Assembly (NCBI GenBank): GCA_964421565.1
Contig: CAYQXJ010000004.1
Span: forward strand, 124,001-188,000
Direction of reading: 5' to 3'
DNA length: 64,000 nt
Origin: CAYQXJ01 sp964421565
GTDB taxonomy: Bacteria; Planctomycetota; Brocadiia; SM23-32
Shown here: piece by piece, positions 18,141 through 28,200 of the stretch
Numbering within the stretch: position 1 is the stretch's first letter
Layout of the letters: every line of letters begins with the position of its first letter
The notes under the pieces: generated by a model
The model's input: only the letters and a program-made list of their open reading frames with translations
Database searches by the model: none
Told to the model about the DNA's origin: nothing
Made by a program: the position numbers and the translations under genes

Positions 18141-18899
18141 ATGCAACTTGAACAGTTAGCGGCGATAACGTCTAGCGTGCGCAAGCACATGCAGAGCCCC
18201 ACTCAGATTGAGAAGGGCTTGCGCCGGATCCGCGAGATTGGCTATCCGGCTGTGCAGATCAGCGGCATCGGAGAGTATGATCCTGAATGGATGAAGGCGC
18301 TCTGCGACGACATCGGACTCACCATATGCGCCACGCATGAGAACAGTGCGAAGATCGTCAATGATCCGCAAGCCGTCGCCGAACACTTGCGGATGCTAGA
18401 CTGCGACATCACGGCCTACCCGTACCCTCACCGGATGTTTGAGACCGAGGAGGATGTTTTGGACCTGGCCGCGGAGCTTGACCGCGCCGGCAGCATACTC
18501 CGCAAGGCCGGCATAACCCTCGCCTACCACAACCACGACATAGAGTTCGTGCGGTTCGGCGACCGGACCGCTCTTGAGATACTCTACGATGCGACAGACG
18601 CCGCAAACCTCCAGGGCGAACCGGACACACACTGGATCCAGCGCGGCGGCGGCGATCCCGTGGCCTGGTGCATGCGCCTGAACGACCGACTGCCCGTGCT
18701 GCACATGAAGGACTACGGCGTCAATACCGAACGCGAACCCCTCATGACGTCCATCGGTGCAGGCAACCTGAACTGGCAGGCCATATGCGATGCAGCGGAA
18801 GAAGCCGGCTGCCGCTGGTACGTCGTTGAGCACGACGGTGGCACCTTTGAGTCGCTGGCCAACAGCTTTCGCTTCATCAGTCAAGAGCTCTGCGAATAG
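18141..18899 (+). CDS. Sugar phosphate isomerase/epimerase (xylose isomerase-like TIM barrel)
   Basis: About 252 residues of the AP-endonuclease-2/xylose isomerase-like TIM-barrel family. Conserved metal-site elements are visible: ATHENS, AYHNHDIEF, LHMKDYG and VEHDGG. The strands and helices run in the order expected of an IolE/IolH-like isomerase. The start is the ATG at 18141, which has AGGC upstream; the frame is open 15 codons earlier without a good ribosome-binding site. It is 60 bp from the dehydrogenase gene, so a shared pathway acting on an oxidised sugar or inositol is likely. Confidence 0.87.
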   Translation: MQLEQLAAITSSVRKHMQSPTQIEKGLRRIREIGYPAVQISGIGEYDPEWMKALCDDIGLTICATHENSAKIVNDPQAVAEHLRMLDCDITAYPYPHRMFETEEDVLDLAAELDRAGSILRKAGITLAYHNHDIEFVRFGDRTALEILYDATDAANLQGEPDTHWIQRGGGDPVAWCMRLNDRLPVLHMKDYGVNTEREPLMTSIGAGNLNWQAICDAAEEAGCRWYVVEHDGGTFESLANSFRFISQELCE

Positions 18900-19177
18900 A
18901 CTATCGTTGCTGCCCCATCGCGGGTCTCTGGCCACTCCTTCTCCGCCTGGCCCATTCACCGGCCCGTAGCCTGCGCGGCGGTGCAGAGGTATACCGAAGC
19001 GAACGGCCGTTCCTCATCGCGTTGGTGACCGGCCAGGTCGTCGCTCGCGAGGTGCGGGCGGTAATCCACAGGGTAACCGGCACCATTGGCGACGAGTTGC
19101 TCCGCTTGTGACCGTTTGCGGCTGCCGTGCCGCGCAGTATACTTCGCCACGCGCTCCCACACGCTCTGGAGGCAGAG

Positions 19178-21058
19178 ATGGACGATTCGGTCGTCGTGAC
19201 CTACGCCGCGCAGCCGGCCCGGTGGAAGTTGGAGAACGCCTGCCTGGAGGTCCGCCTCGCCAGGGCCGGCCTCGAGCTCGAGGTGCTGGACAAATTAAGC
19301 GGCAAGACCTGGCGCATGGAGCCCGAACACAAGGGGGTTCTGGTTCAGAAGTACGGGGTACAACTCGCCAAGCCATTGTCCGTACTGAACCTCGCAGACT
19401 GGTCGGAGGCGCGCGAGGGGGAGTTCCGTGGCGTCGAGCTCCGCAGCGTGCAGCCTGACCCCTGGCAGCAGTACAACGTCCGCCTGCGGGTTCTGCTACA
19501 CATCAGCAAATCCGAACTGCGCATCACTGTCGCCACCCACGAAGATCCCGGCTACAACGCAGAGACGTGGCTGCGCGAGGTATATTACCCGCGCTCTTTC
19601 CTCCACAAAAACACCTCGCGATGCTACACCGTGCTTCCGTTCCAGCAGGGTACGTTGCTTCCTGGCGACTGGCCCAAACCCTTGCAGGAGGAGTCAGCTC
19701 AACGTGCGCTACGCATCTGGGCATGGGAAGCGGTTACCGGCCCATGGTGGGGCCACGTAGACTCCAGCGGAGCCGGCTACCTGGCGATCATCGATACGCC
19801 GGATGACGTTGTCTTTGACTTCGATCACCCCGCTGGCGGACCAACGCGCGTTGGGCCCTGGTGGAACACTTCGTTCGAGGCGTTCCGCTACCCGCGCACG
19901 ACGCTCTACCGTTTCTATCCGAAGGCGGACCATGTTTGCATCGCCCTCGGTTACAGGGACTACTGCCGCCGCATCGGCCGCTGGCGCAGCATCGAGGAAA
20001 AGCGCCTGGAGAAGCCACAGCTTGACAGGTTACGCGGCGCCATCGGCATGCGAGAGATGGCGCTTATCACACAGCTGAAGCCCAACGGCGTGACGCAGCG
20101 TTTGAAGACCTTTCACGAAATCGCTCGTACCCTCGATCAATATGCCCGCGAGCATCCTGACGACAACATTTACTTCATCCTTGCCGGATGGCAGAAGATG
20201 GGTTACGACCACGCACATCCTGACGCCTGCCCACCCAACGCCGATGCTGGAGGATGGGAAGGCATGCGCGAGGTGGGTCGCATCGCCGCTGAACACGGCG
20301 CGTTGTACGGCGTTCATGATCAGTACCGAGACTTCTACCTATCTTCGTCTCACTTCAGCGAGGACCTGACGCGCAAAGACAGCCGCCGTGACAGCCCGCG
20401 CCACGCTTATTGGGCGGGCGGCACGCAGTCGATCCTCTGCCCTGCCCTGATGCTCGATTTCGTGAAACAGAATGTACAGCAACTCAGAGACCAACACGTG
20501 GGGCTGAACTGCACATACCAGGACGTCCTCACTGCCATCGCCCTTGAGGAGTGCTTCGATCATCGCCACCCGATGAGTCGCACGGATTGCAGGAGGGCCC
20601 GCCATGACGTGCTGGACTACTATCGCAGCCTCGGGTGGTTGATCACCACAGAGAGCGCAAGCGACTGGGCGGCTCCTGCTCTGGACAGCTTTCGCGTGCA
20701 CTGGCCCCGCCTGCGGCCGCACGAGAACGAAGGGCTGCTCGGGATACCCGTGCCCCTTTTCAGCCTCGTTTACCACGACTGCGCCATCCTATGCAGTGAA
20801 GGCACGCCGCCGCTGCTGGCAGCCCTCAGCGGCGTCAACACTCAACGCGCCGAGGATGTCGTCCTGAGACGGCTTCACCGAAAAACCGCGTACATGCCTC
20901 TCACAGGACACGAACTGCTCTCCGGCGACGGTCGGAAGCAGGCATCGGTCTTCGGGGACAGTCTGAGAGTAGAGGTGGACCTCGACGAGGGGGCCTATCG
21001 CCTGAGCGGCATAGCCGACGGCGAACTCTCGGGCAAACTGACCCACGGTTGTATGTAG
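19178..21058 (+). CDS. DUF5696-like large protein, probable glycoside hydrolase-related
   Basis: A 626-residue protein without a visible signal peptide. The first ~250 residues look like a beta-rich galactose-mutarotase-type domain (WKLENACLEVRLARAGLELEV; GPWWGHVDSSGAGYLAII). The middle resembles a TIM barrel with NIYFILAGWQKMGYDHAHPD, GVHDQYRDFY and CTYQDVLTAI. This is the pattern I associate with DUF5696 proteins, which are distantly related to GH101-type hydrolases; the family call is moderate. The ATG at 19178 follows GGAGG; 17 codons upstream are open but lack this. Absence of a signal peptide suggests that it acts on imported sugar. Confidence 0.6.
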   Translation: MDDSVVVTYAAQPARWKLENACLEVRLARAGLELEVLDKLSGKTWRMEPEHKGVLVQKYGVQLAKPLSVLNLADWSEAREGEFRGVELRSVQPDPWQQYNVRLRVLLHISKSELRITVATHEDPGYNAETWLREVYYPRSFLHKNTSRCYTVLPFQQGTLLPGDWPKPLQEESAQRALRIWAWEAVTGPWWGHVDSSGAGYLAIIDTPDDVVFDFDHPAGGPTRVGPWWNTSFEAFRYPRTTLYRFYPKADHVCIALGYRDYCRRIGRWRSIEEKRLEKPQLDRLRGAIGMREMALITQLKPNGVTQRLKTFHEIARTLDQYAREHPDDNIYFILAGWQKMGYDHAHPDACPPNADAGGWEGMREVGRIAAEHGALYGVHDQYRDFYLSSSHFSEDLTRKDSRRDSPRHAYWAGGTQSILCPALMLDFVKQNVQQLRDQHVGLNCTYQDVLTAIALEECFDHRHPMSRTDCRRARHDVLDYYRSLGWLITTESASDWAAPALDSFRVHWPRLRPHENEGLLGIPVPLFSLVYHDCAILCSEGTPPLLAALSGVNTQRAEDVVLRRLHRKTAYMPLTGHELLSGDGRKQASVFGDSLRVEVDLDEGAYRLSGIADGELSGKLTHGCM

Positions 21059-21070
21059 GAAAGGCACGAG

Positions 21071-22120
21071 ATGACCGAGATGACCATGCGGGAACGCATA
21101 CTGGCGGTCGTGTACGGCAGACCGGTGGACCGGGTTCCGTTCGTGCAGTACGCTGGGCAGAGCCCCCATCAGGAAGCGTGGGCACTTCTGGGCCGCGGCA
21201 ACCTCGGCCTGCTGCGCTGGTCATCTGTGCACCGTGTCGAACACCCAGAGTGCTGGCGCGAAGAACAGAGAACCAGCGACGGCGTTCGCATTGTACTCCA
21301 CACTCCCTGCGGCTCCCTCGTCGAGGAGCGACGACGCGAACCTGGATACGGATCTATGCGCATCACGCGTTACTTCGTCCAGGAACCAGAGGACTATGCC
21401 GCACTGATCGCATACTTCAAAGATGGCGTGGTCATCGATGACACGGAACGCCTCCGGCATGATATGCGCGAACTGGGCGATGACGGAGTTCCTCTCGTCG
21501 CCGTCGGCAGGACGCCCTTCCAGAGGCTCTGGATCGAGTGGGTCGACCTGCAGGAGCTCTGCTACCATCTGGCCGACTGCCCTGGCCCCGTTCACGAGTG
21601 CATGCATGCAATCGGGCAAGAGCTGCGTCAGGTCTTCGAGATCGTCCGGCGCGCCCCCGTCGATCTGGTCGACTTCCCCGACAACATCACTGCCCCTGTC
21701 ATCGGCGAAGCGAAGTTCCGGCGCTACTGCGTTCCCTGGTATGATGAGCTGGCCAGCATGCTGAGCGAACGCAGCATTCCAGTCTTCGTCCATATGGACG
21801 GCGACCTGAAACCGCTGTGGAATGCAATCGGCGACTCTTCAGTCGGTGGGATCGACTCGCTCTCACCGCCGCCGGACAACGACACAGACCCGAGCGTCGC
21901 CCATCAGATGTGGCCGCAGATGCGCCTGTTCGTTAACTTCCCCTCGTCGCTTCATCTGGCGAAACCGGAACGCATTTACGAGCGCGCGTGGCAAATGCTG
22001 GAAGGGGCAGGCCACAGCGGCCGGCTCCAGATACAGATCAGCGAGAACGTGCCGGAAGGCCGCTGGCAGGTCAGCTATCCCACCATAGTGCAAGCCATAT
22101 GGGACTTCGCCGCCGACTGA
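21071..22120 (+). CDS. Uroporphyrinogen decarboxylase-fold (UroD/MtaA-like) protein
   Basis: A 349-residue protein of the UroD superfamily: MRERILAVVYGRPVDRVPF at the N-terminus is the typical opening, and the TIM-barrel continues with DFPDNITAPVIGEAKFRRYCVPWYDEL and PVFVHMDGDL. The residues of true HemE for tetrapyrrole binding are not obvious, and it sits in a sugar-type cluster, so it is unlikely to be the haem enzyme. UroD-like proteins include methyltransferases (MtaA, CmuA) and many uncharacterised members near Gfo/Idh/MocA genes. It begins 12 bp after the DUF5696-like gene and ends 7 bp from the convergent flavoprotein gene. Confidence 0.8.
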   Translation: MTEMTMRERILAVVYGRPVDRVPFVQYAGQSPHQEAWALLGRGNLGLLRWSSVHRVEHPECWREEQRTSDGVRIVLHTPCGSLVEERRREPGYGSMRITRYFVQEPEDYAALIAYFKDGVVIDDTERLRHDMRELGDDGVPLVAVGRTPFQRLWIEWVDLQELCYHLADCPGPVHECMHAIGQELRQVFEIVRRAPVDLVDFPDNITAPVIGEAKFRRYCVPWYDELASMLSERSIPVFVHMDGDLKPLWNAIGDSSVGGIDSLSPPPDNDTDPSVAHQMWPQMRLFVNFPSSLHLAKPERIYERAWQMLEGAGHSGRLQIQISENVPEGRWQVSYPTIVQAIWDFAAD

Positions 22121-22127
22121 ATCAGAG

Positions 22128-23504
22128 TCAGAAGACCTGGTCGAAGCGGTAAGGGATGCCGAGCCCGTCCAGCCGGTCGTGCAGGTCGGCGATCTCGAGT
22201 TCTCCAGGCAGCCTGTCCCGCTCGGTGCAGAGGGCGGCTGCGACCCCCGCAACCTCTCCCGTCAAAACGCAGCAGTGGATGATGCGCAGCATGTCCCAGG
22301 CACGCCGGTCGGCGGAGGAAGCGTTGCGTCCCGGACAAAGCAGCCCCTCCACGCCTTGAGGAATAAGCGCGCCGTAGGGAACCTGCCACACTTCGTGCTT
22401 GTTCTCCGCATACCAGTTTGCGGTGAGGCCGATGGGATTCTTCACCTCGTTCCCATGCTCATGCCACTTTAGGGACTGTACGGCGCGAATGCGACGTGTC
22501 ATGCGCACCTGGGGTATAGATGGCAGAAGGATGGGGAACAAATTGTGCCGGCCTTCGGCTCCGAGCTCTGCCTGCTTCCCTGCGTAGTAATGCCGTATCG
22601 CGCAGCGGCTGTCGAGCATAAACTCGGTGGCATCCGTCGGTCGGTTCACGTCGTACTCTCGGCCATGGCTTATCGCCCCCCCTGCGAGGCGTTCCAGGAC
22701 CTTCAGCCTTCGCACACCCGTGCCCTTGCCGCTGCAGGCTGCTTCGCGACAGCCGGCAAGGGACGCCTCATAGATCTGCGCCACCAGCCTCTGAGTTGGG
22801 CCCTGGTCGCAGGGGGCTCCTGCCCTGTAGGCGATTAGGGCGTCGCCTGTAGCGTCGACCACCGCACGGGCCGCGATGCGTTCTCGCCCCGCACGGTCCT
22901 CGACATCCACCCCGCAGACGCGGTTGCCCCGCATGGCCGGCTGGCAGGCCAGAGTGTCGTAGCGCAGGTCTACGCCGGCATCCTCCATGATCTCTTCCAG
23001 GGCGAGAACCATGCTGGCCGGCTGAAAATGTGCGTCGAACCGGCCGGTGGGCTCAGAATCCGCTGTGTCCCAGCCGCCTTGAATCCAACCCGGCCCATAG
23101 CGGATGCTTGCGCGCAGAAGCTCCTCGGCGAGGCCGAATGTCACCTGGTGTCCAGCCCCGTCGCAGAGGGGCGAGTACCACGTGATCAGCCCGGCCGTGG
23201 CCAATCCGCCGGGAACGAACGACTTCTCCACTAACACGGTATCGGCGCCCTGACGGGCCGCCGCAACAGCCGAAGCCACGCCGGCCAGGCCGCCGCCGAC
23301 AACGAGGACACTACACTCAGCCTCCGCCCGGCTTTGCGCTTGCGTCCGGGGTTCCATCTGGGTGCTGCGCGATCTCACCGGTGCCGTCGCCGGGTCTTCA
23401 TCCAACTCCAGCGTGTCGGCCACACCGGCCGATGCAGCGCGCGTTCGTTCCGACTGCGTGCGGCTGCCAATCTGCCCATCGCTCAAATTCACACCCTCCC
23501 CCAT
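22128..23504 (-). CDS. FAD-dependent oxidoreductase (FAD_oxidored family)
   Basis: About 458 residues from the ATG at 23504. The dinucleotide-binding motif VLVVGGGLAGVASAVAAARQGA starts only after ~65 residues of hydrophilic, poorly conserved-looking sequence, so the true start may be the ATG at 23360 (MEPRTQAQSR). VLVEKSFVPGGLATAGLITWYSP and ARAVVDATGDALIAYRAGAP are typical of the FAD_oxidored (PF12831) group, which is common in clusters for polysaccharide or modified-sugar use. GLLCPGRNASSADRRAWDMLR near the end closes the FAD site. It faces the UroD-like gene and could act in the same pathway; this is inference. Confidence 0.85.
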   Translation of the reverse strand: MGEGVNLSDGQIGSRTQSERTRAASAGVADTLELDEDPATAPVRSRSTQMEPRTQAQSRAEAECSVLVVGGGLAGVASAVAAARQGADTVLVEKSFVPGGLATAGLITWYSPLCDGAGHQVTFGLAEELLRASIRYGPGWIQGGWDTADSEPTGRFDAHFQPASMVLALEEIMEDAGVDLRYDTLACQPAMRGNRVCGVDVEDRAGRERIAARAVVDATGDALIAYRAGAPCDQGPTQRLVAQIYEASLAGCREAACSGKGTGVRRLKVLERLAGGAISHGREYDVNRPTDATEFMLDSRCAIRHYYAGKQAELGAEGRHNLFPILLPSIPQVRMTRRIRAVQSLKWHEHGNEVKNPIGLTANWYAENKHEVWQVPYGALIPQGVEGLLCPGRNASSADRRAWDMLRIIHCCVLTGEVAGVAAALCTERDRLPGELEIADLHDRLDGLGIPYRFDQVF

Positions 23505-23615
23505 CTCCTTCCGCGCAGCCGCATTCAGACGGCGACCACCCGCCACAGCCTAAGCCCGGTAAGCCTTCCAGTCAAGCTTCTCTGCAGTTCACCACCCCGT
23601 CACCGCGACTGCCGC

Positions 23616-23945
23616 ATGTACTACCGTCAGGACCACTTGGTCACCGCCGGGCGCTATGTAACGCCTGGCAAGAGTCTACCAGGACGCCTTCCCGATCGGC
23701 ACAGCATTGCACGCGACAACAAACTGGTGGATTTGACAGAAGTCGGCACGGAGCATTTCAACTGGTGGATGGCCAAAGCAGTTCTGAAAAGGCAAGGCCT
23801 GCCGTTACAGTACGAGGGGGCGGTGCGGCTCAAGCCAGTCATTGGCCGGTGGGCGCGCCGATTTCACGCGGATTGCGTCCACTACCCGAGCACGCAACGC
23901 CCTTTGGCCGTCAAAACAGCATGTGAAACAGACTTGCGGGCGTGA
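23616..23945 (+). CDS. Small hypothetical protein (109 residues)
   Basis: The frame from the ATG at 23616 begins MYYRQDHLVTAGRYV and contains DLTEVGTEHFNWWMAKAVLK, a balanced amphipathic composition unlike the Arg/Ser/Pro-rich antisense frames around it. No ribosome-binding site precedes it and no family is recognised. Its last 35 bases overlap the convergent flavoprotein gene. It fills the otherwise empty stretch between two minus-strand flavoprotein genes (23505-23910). Confidence 0.35.
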   Translation: MYYRQDHLVTAGRYVTPGKSLPGRLPDRHSIARDNKLVDLTEVGTEHFNWWMAKAVLKRQGLPLQYEGAVRLKPVIGRWARRFHADCVHYPSTQRPLAVKTACETDLRA

Positions 23946-25086
23946 GCACGCGCAGGGGATGGTTCCGCCCCACAAGCGCAGACGCAAGCCGGTGAGCAAA
24001 AACCTTGTCCCCACGAGCGCCCCGGACGATGCGGTTCATTACTGCAGGATAACGCAGCAAGCGACGGACTTTCTCGGCCCGGGAGAACTGCGCTGCCAAA
24101 GCGCCACATACCTTCCGAGCATGGAGCTTGCCGGCAAGAGCGTCCCGTCCGGCGTCCATCGCCTCCAGAATGGAGTCCGCCGCCATGCGAGCAGTCTGCA
24201 GTGCATAGGGGATCCCTTCGCCGTTCGCAGGGCATGCAGCAGCCGCAGCGTCCCCGACGGCCAGCAACCTTCCCCTCGTCAGGCAGCCGCGCGCAAGCCC
24301 GGTCCGGACCGCCCCTGTCAGCGGTGGAGCTGCCATGCGCGCACCCGCAAGGTACGGGCGTGCCGCAGCCGACTCCGTCACGAACCAGTCGAAACGTTCA
24401 CGCAAGCGCAAGGGCCCGAAGCCCGCATGGACGGCGACGCCGACGTTCGCCCTGCCGCCACCCATGGGAAAGACCCAACCATAGCCGGGCAGCAACGGAT
24501 CGAGGAAAGCGTGCACGATCTTGCTGTCGAGACCCTCCACCCTCTCGAAGTAGGCCCGTCGGCCGAAACCGTCGGCGGGAACGGCGCCCATCCCGGCCAT
24601 CGAGAGGGTAGCGCCGTTCGCCCCCGTTGCCAGACAGGCGAACCGCGTCCTTAGGACCGTCCCGTCCCGGAGCACACAGCGAACGTGGGTCCCCGCCTGT
24701 CGCAACCCGACACATGCAGCCCGCTCGCGGAAGTCGGTCCCGGCCGCACGCGCCAGAGCCAGGAGTGCGGCGTCGAGTTCTTCTCGCGGCAACATGGCTC
24801 CAGGTTCGGCAGTGAAGGTCTCCATCGACTTGCCGCTTGGCGCAATCACGATGCTGCCGTCGATGGCATGCATCCGGTCACATAGTTTGCCGATTCCCAA
24901 CTCGCGAAGCAGGCGCAGGGACTGAGGACTAAGCGCGTCGCCGCAGACCTTCGAGCGCGGGAACTTCGCCCTGTCAACCATGATTACATGCGTGCCACTG
25001 CGCGCCAGCCAGCAGGCTGCTGCGCTCCCCGCCGGCCCGGCTCCGATCACGATGACTGCGGCGTCGATGTTGTGGCGTGAAGTCAT
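23911..25086 (-). CDS. Geranylgeranyl reductase family flavoprotein
   Basis: About 391 residues of the GGR/digeranylgeranylglycerophospholipid reductase-like flavoproteins. The FAD motif is VIVIGAGPAGSAAACWLARSG; FPRSKVCGDALSPQSL is the family's CxGD-type segment; GYGWVFPMGGGRANVGV and LLAVGDAAAAACPANGEGIPYAL are the other signatures. Such enzymes reduce isoprenoid chains of quinones, chlorophyll or lipids. The start at 25086 (MTSRHNIDAAV) is chosen because it sits just before the FAD motif. It is divergent from the dnaE-type gene; the 118-bp spacer carries that gene's promoter. Confidence 0.87.
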   Translation of the reverse strand: MTSRHNIDAAVIVIGAGPAGSAAACWLARSGTHVIMVDRAKFPRSKVCGDALSPQSLRLLRELGIGKLCDRMHAIDGSIVIAPSGKSMETFTAEPGAMLPREELDAALLALARAAGTDFRERAACVGLRQAGTHVRCVLRDGTVLRTRFACLATGANGATLSMAGMGAVPADGFGRRAYFERVEGLDSKIVHAFLDPLLPGYGWVFPMGGGRANVGVAVHAGFGPLRLRERFDWFVTESAAARPYLAGARMAAPPLTGAVRTGLARGCLTRGRLLAVGDAAAAACPANGEGIPYALQTARMAADSILEAMDAGRDALAGKLHARKVCGALAAQFSRAEKVRRLLRYPAVMNRIVRGARGDKVFAHRLASALVGRNHPLRVLTPASLFHMLF

Positions 25087-25128
25087 TTTCGCCAGGCTAC
25101 TGAACGGTCGAAGCAAATCAAGCGACGC

Positions 25129-25156
25129 TTGACTTGTATGCATACAGATATATAGT
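25129..25156 (+). promoter_or_regulatory. Predicted sigma70 promoter of the dnaE-type gene
   Basis: TTGACT (25129-25134; five of six), a 16-bp spacer and TATAGT (25151-25156; five of six). It is ~48 bp upstream of the ATG at 25205. A perfect palindrome fills most of the spacer and is listed separately. Confidence 0.6.
25135..25146. promoter_or_regulatory. 12-bp perfect palindrome in the dnaE promoter spacer, candidate operator
   Basis: TGTATGCATACA is its own reverse complement and lies between the -35 and -10 elements, where a bound repressor would block RNA polymerase. Because the gene resembles damage-induced DnaE2 polymerases, a LexA-type repressor is a reasonable guess, but the site does not match a LexA box that I know. 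Confidence 0.45.
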
Positions 25157-25204
25157 TACGATGACGCTTGATTCTGTCAGGACATCTACGCGAGGAGCGG
25201 CGGG

Positions 25205-28200
25205 ATGGAGTTCATTCACCTCCACGTGCACAGTAGCTATAGTCTCCTGCAGGGGGCTATGAGAGTCAATGAGTTGACCGCTGTAGCAGCGGAGCATGGC
25301 ATGCCGGCAGTGGCGTTGACCGACACGAACGGCATCTACGGAGCAGTCGAGTTCTTCCACGCGGCAGAGGAATCTGGCGTTTTGCCCCTGATTGGAGCTG
25401 AGATCGTATTCGGGCCGGAGCAGTGCGTACTGCTTGCCGCTGATCGCACGGGCTATGCTAACCTTTGCCGCATCGTAACCCGACGTTGCCTGTTCGGCAC
25501 TCCGCACTACGAGAAGCTGTTCGCCCGTTCTACCTCGTCACTCTGCCTCTCGCCAGAGCTGGATTCGGTTTCGTTCGACCTCGCCGCAGTCGTTGGCGAA
25601 AACGCTGACGGCCTGTTCGTACTGACGGCGACGCCTTCGCTGCTCAAGCGCCTGCACGGCCACATCCCACGGGGCCGCCTGTTCGCTGAGTTACGGTTCG
25701 ACAGCCCTCACTCCTATGAGACATTCTGCCCTTCGATCTGCGGACTGTCGGATCCCTGCCGATGTCGCGGGCCCGGCGTTGCCGACCTTGCTGATCATCT
25801 CCACATCCCGTTCGTCGCCACGGCAAACGTAAGCTTCATCCGCCCAGAAGACCGCCCTACCCACGTCGTGCTGAGCGCCATCCGCGAGAACACGGACGTC
25901 AAGAGCCTGCTGGACGACGATCGCATGCTGGCCGATCCGCGTAGCCGCCTCATGTCAGCGGAAGAGGTAGCCGCACGTCTGCCGGCCTCCGTGCGGGAGG
26001 AAGCCATGCACAATACCGTCAGCATCGCCGAGCAGTGCATGGTGTCCCTCGACCGTGACCGCTGGCACTTCCCCCAGGCCGACCTGAAACCAGGGCAAGA
26101 GGCCTGCGATAGGCTGAGGCAGGCTGTTTTCAGCGGGGCTCGTCGCCGTTACGGCTCTGCCCTGCCCCGCCCTGTGCAGGATCGGCTTGATCGGGAACTC
26201 TCCGTCATCGCGCAGCTCAACTTCTGTGACTACTTCCTGGTCGTACGCGACATTATTGACTTCGCCGAGCGGGAGGACATCCCACACGTCGGTCGAGGCT
26301 CGGCTGCCAACAGCATTGTCAGCTACTGTCTGGGCATCTCGGCCGTCTGCCCGCTGGAATTCGAGCTGCCGTTCGAACGTTTCCTGAACGAGTTCCGCAC
26401 GGACGTACCCGATATAGACATAGACTTCGGCTGGCGCCGGCGTGACGATGTGATCGACTATGTGTACCGCCGCTACGGAGCGGAGCGCGTCGCCATGGTC
26501 TCCACCCATTCCACGCTGCAGGCACGTTCGGCATTTCGGGATGTCGCCCGTGTGATGGGTCTGCCGCTGGAGGAAATCGACGCCTATAGCAAAATGCTGC
26601 CGCACTATGGCGCATCAAGCATCGGGAAGGCAATGCACACGTTTCCAGAAATGGCCCACTTCCCTATCGACCGCGAACCATGGCGGACAGTCGTGCAGAG
26701 CGCCATGAAGGTAGACGGCTACGTGCGCCACCTCAGCATCCATCTGGGCGGCATGGTCATCGCCGATAGCCCGCTCACGCACTATACCGCGTTGGAGAAC
26801 AGCGCCAAGGGCATCGTGATCACCCAGTACGAGATGGACAGCATCGAGGCGATCGGGCTGGTGAAGATGGATCTGCTCGGCCAACGCTCTCTTTCCATCG
26901 TGGCCGAGACCGCCCGCAACGTAGAGAAGAACCGGGGCATACGGGTGAATCTGAACAACCTGCCCGATCGTGACGAACGCACCGCGGAGCTGTTAAAACA
27001 CGGACGCACGATGGGCTGTTTCCAGATAGAGTCGCCCGGCATGCGCCAACTTTTGCAGATGCAGCAGGCCGAAACGATCATGGATCTGATACAGGGGCTC
27101 TCACTGATCCGTCCCGGACCCTCCAGCAGTGGTATGAAGCATGCCTTCATCCGTCGAAGTCGGGGCGAGGAACCTATCACCTATCCCACGCCATTGATGA
27201 AGAACGCCCTGGAGAAGACCTACGGCGTTATGCTCTATCAGGAGGATACGCTGCGCGTCGCACGAGAAGTCGCCGGTTTCAGCCTGGCCGAGGGGGATGA
27301 ACTGCGCAAGGCAGTCAGCAAGCATCGCTCGCGCAAACGACTGGCGCAGTTCAAGGAGCGATTCGTACGCGGCGCCGCCGGACGGGGTATCGAACGCACC
27401 GTGGCCGAGGATATCTGGACGCGCATCACCGACTTCGCCGCTTACTCCTACTGCAAGGCCCACGCGACCACCTACGGCCACATCAGCTACCAGGCATCCT
27501 ACCTGAAGGCTCACTGGCCGGCCGAGTTCCTCGCCTCGGTCATTGCCAACAAGGCCGGCTTCTACGATCCGCGCACCTACCTGGAGGACGCCCGCCGTTT
27601 CAACGTCCGCATCCTGCCCCCCTGCGTGAACCACAGCGAGGTCGAGACCCGCCCCGAACATGTCAGCGACGGGGGCGAGGAGGCGATCCGTCCTGGGCTC
27701 GAGTTCGTCAAGGAGCTGACCGCCCGCACCGTCCGCCAGATACTGGGGCAGCGCCTGCAGAGGCCGTTCCGCTCGCTGCAGGACTTCCACGGCCGCGTTC
27801 GGCTCAGCCGGCAGGAGCTGGAGAACCTGATCCTCTGCGGCGCGTTCGACTGCCTGGGGCGCAGCCGCCCCGTGCTGATGATGCAGATGGAGGGGCTGAA
27901 GGAGCGCCGCCCCGCCGCCGCCGGGGCAACCCCCCTGTTCGACAGGGGAACGGCCGCATCACTGTCCGGATCTTGCACAGATGCCGCGAGCCGCTCCGAA
28001 ATCCGAAATCCGGAATCAGAGATCACTCCTTTTCCCGTGTCCAGGCGCGTGCTGTGGGAGTTGCAGATACTTGGCTTCGGCCACTCCGGCCACCCGCTCG
28101 ACGCCTGGGACGGGCAGCTCCGTCATCTGGGCGGCACGGCGAGCTACGAGATGGCGAATCACGTGGGGGAGCAGGTCACCTTCGTCGGCTGGCTGGTCAC

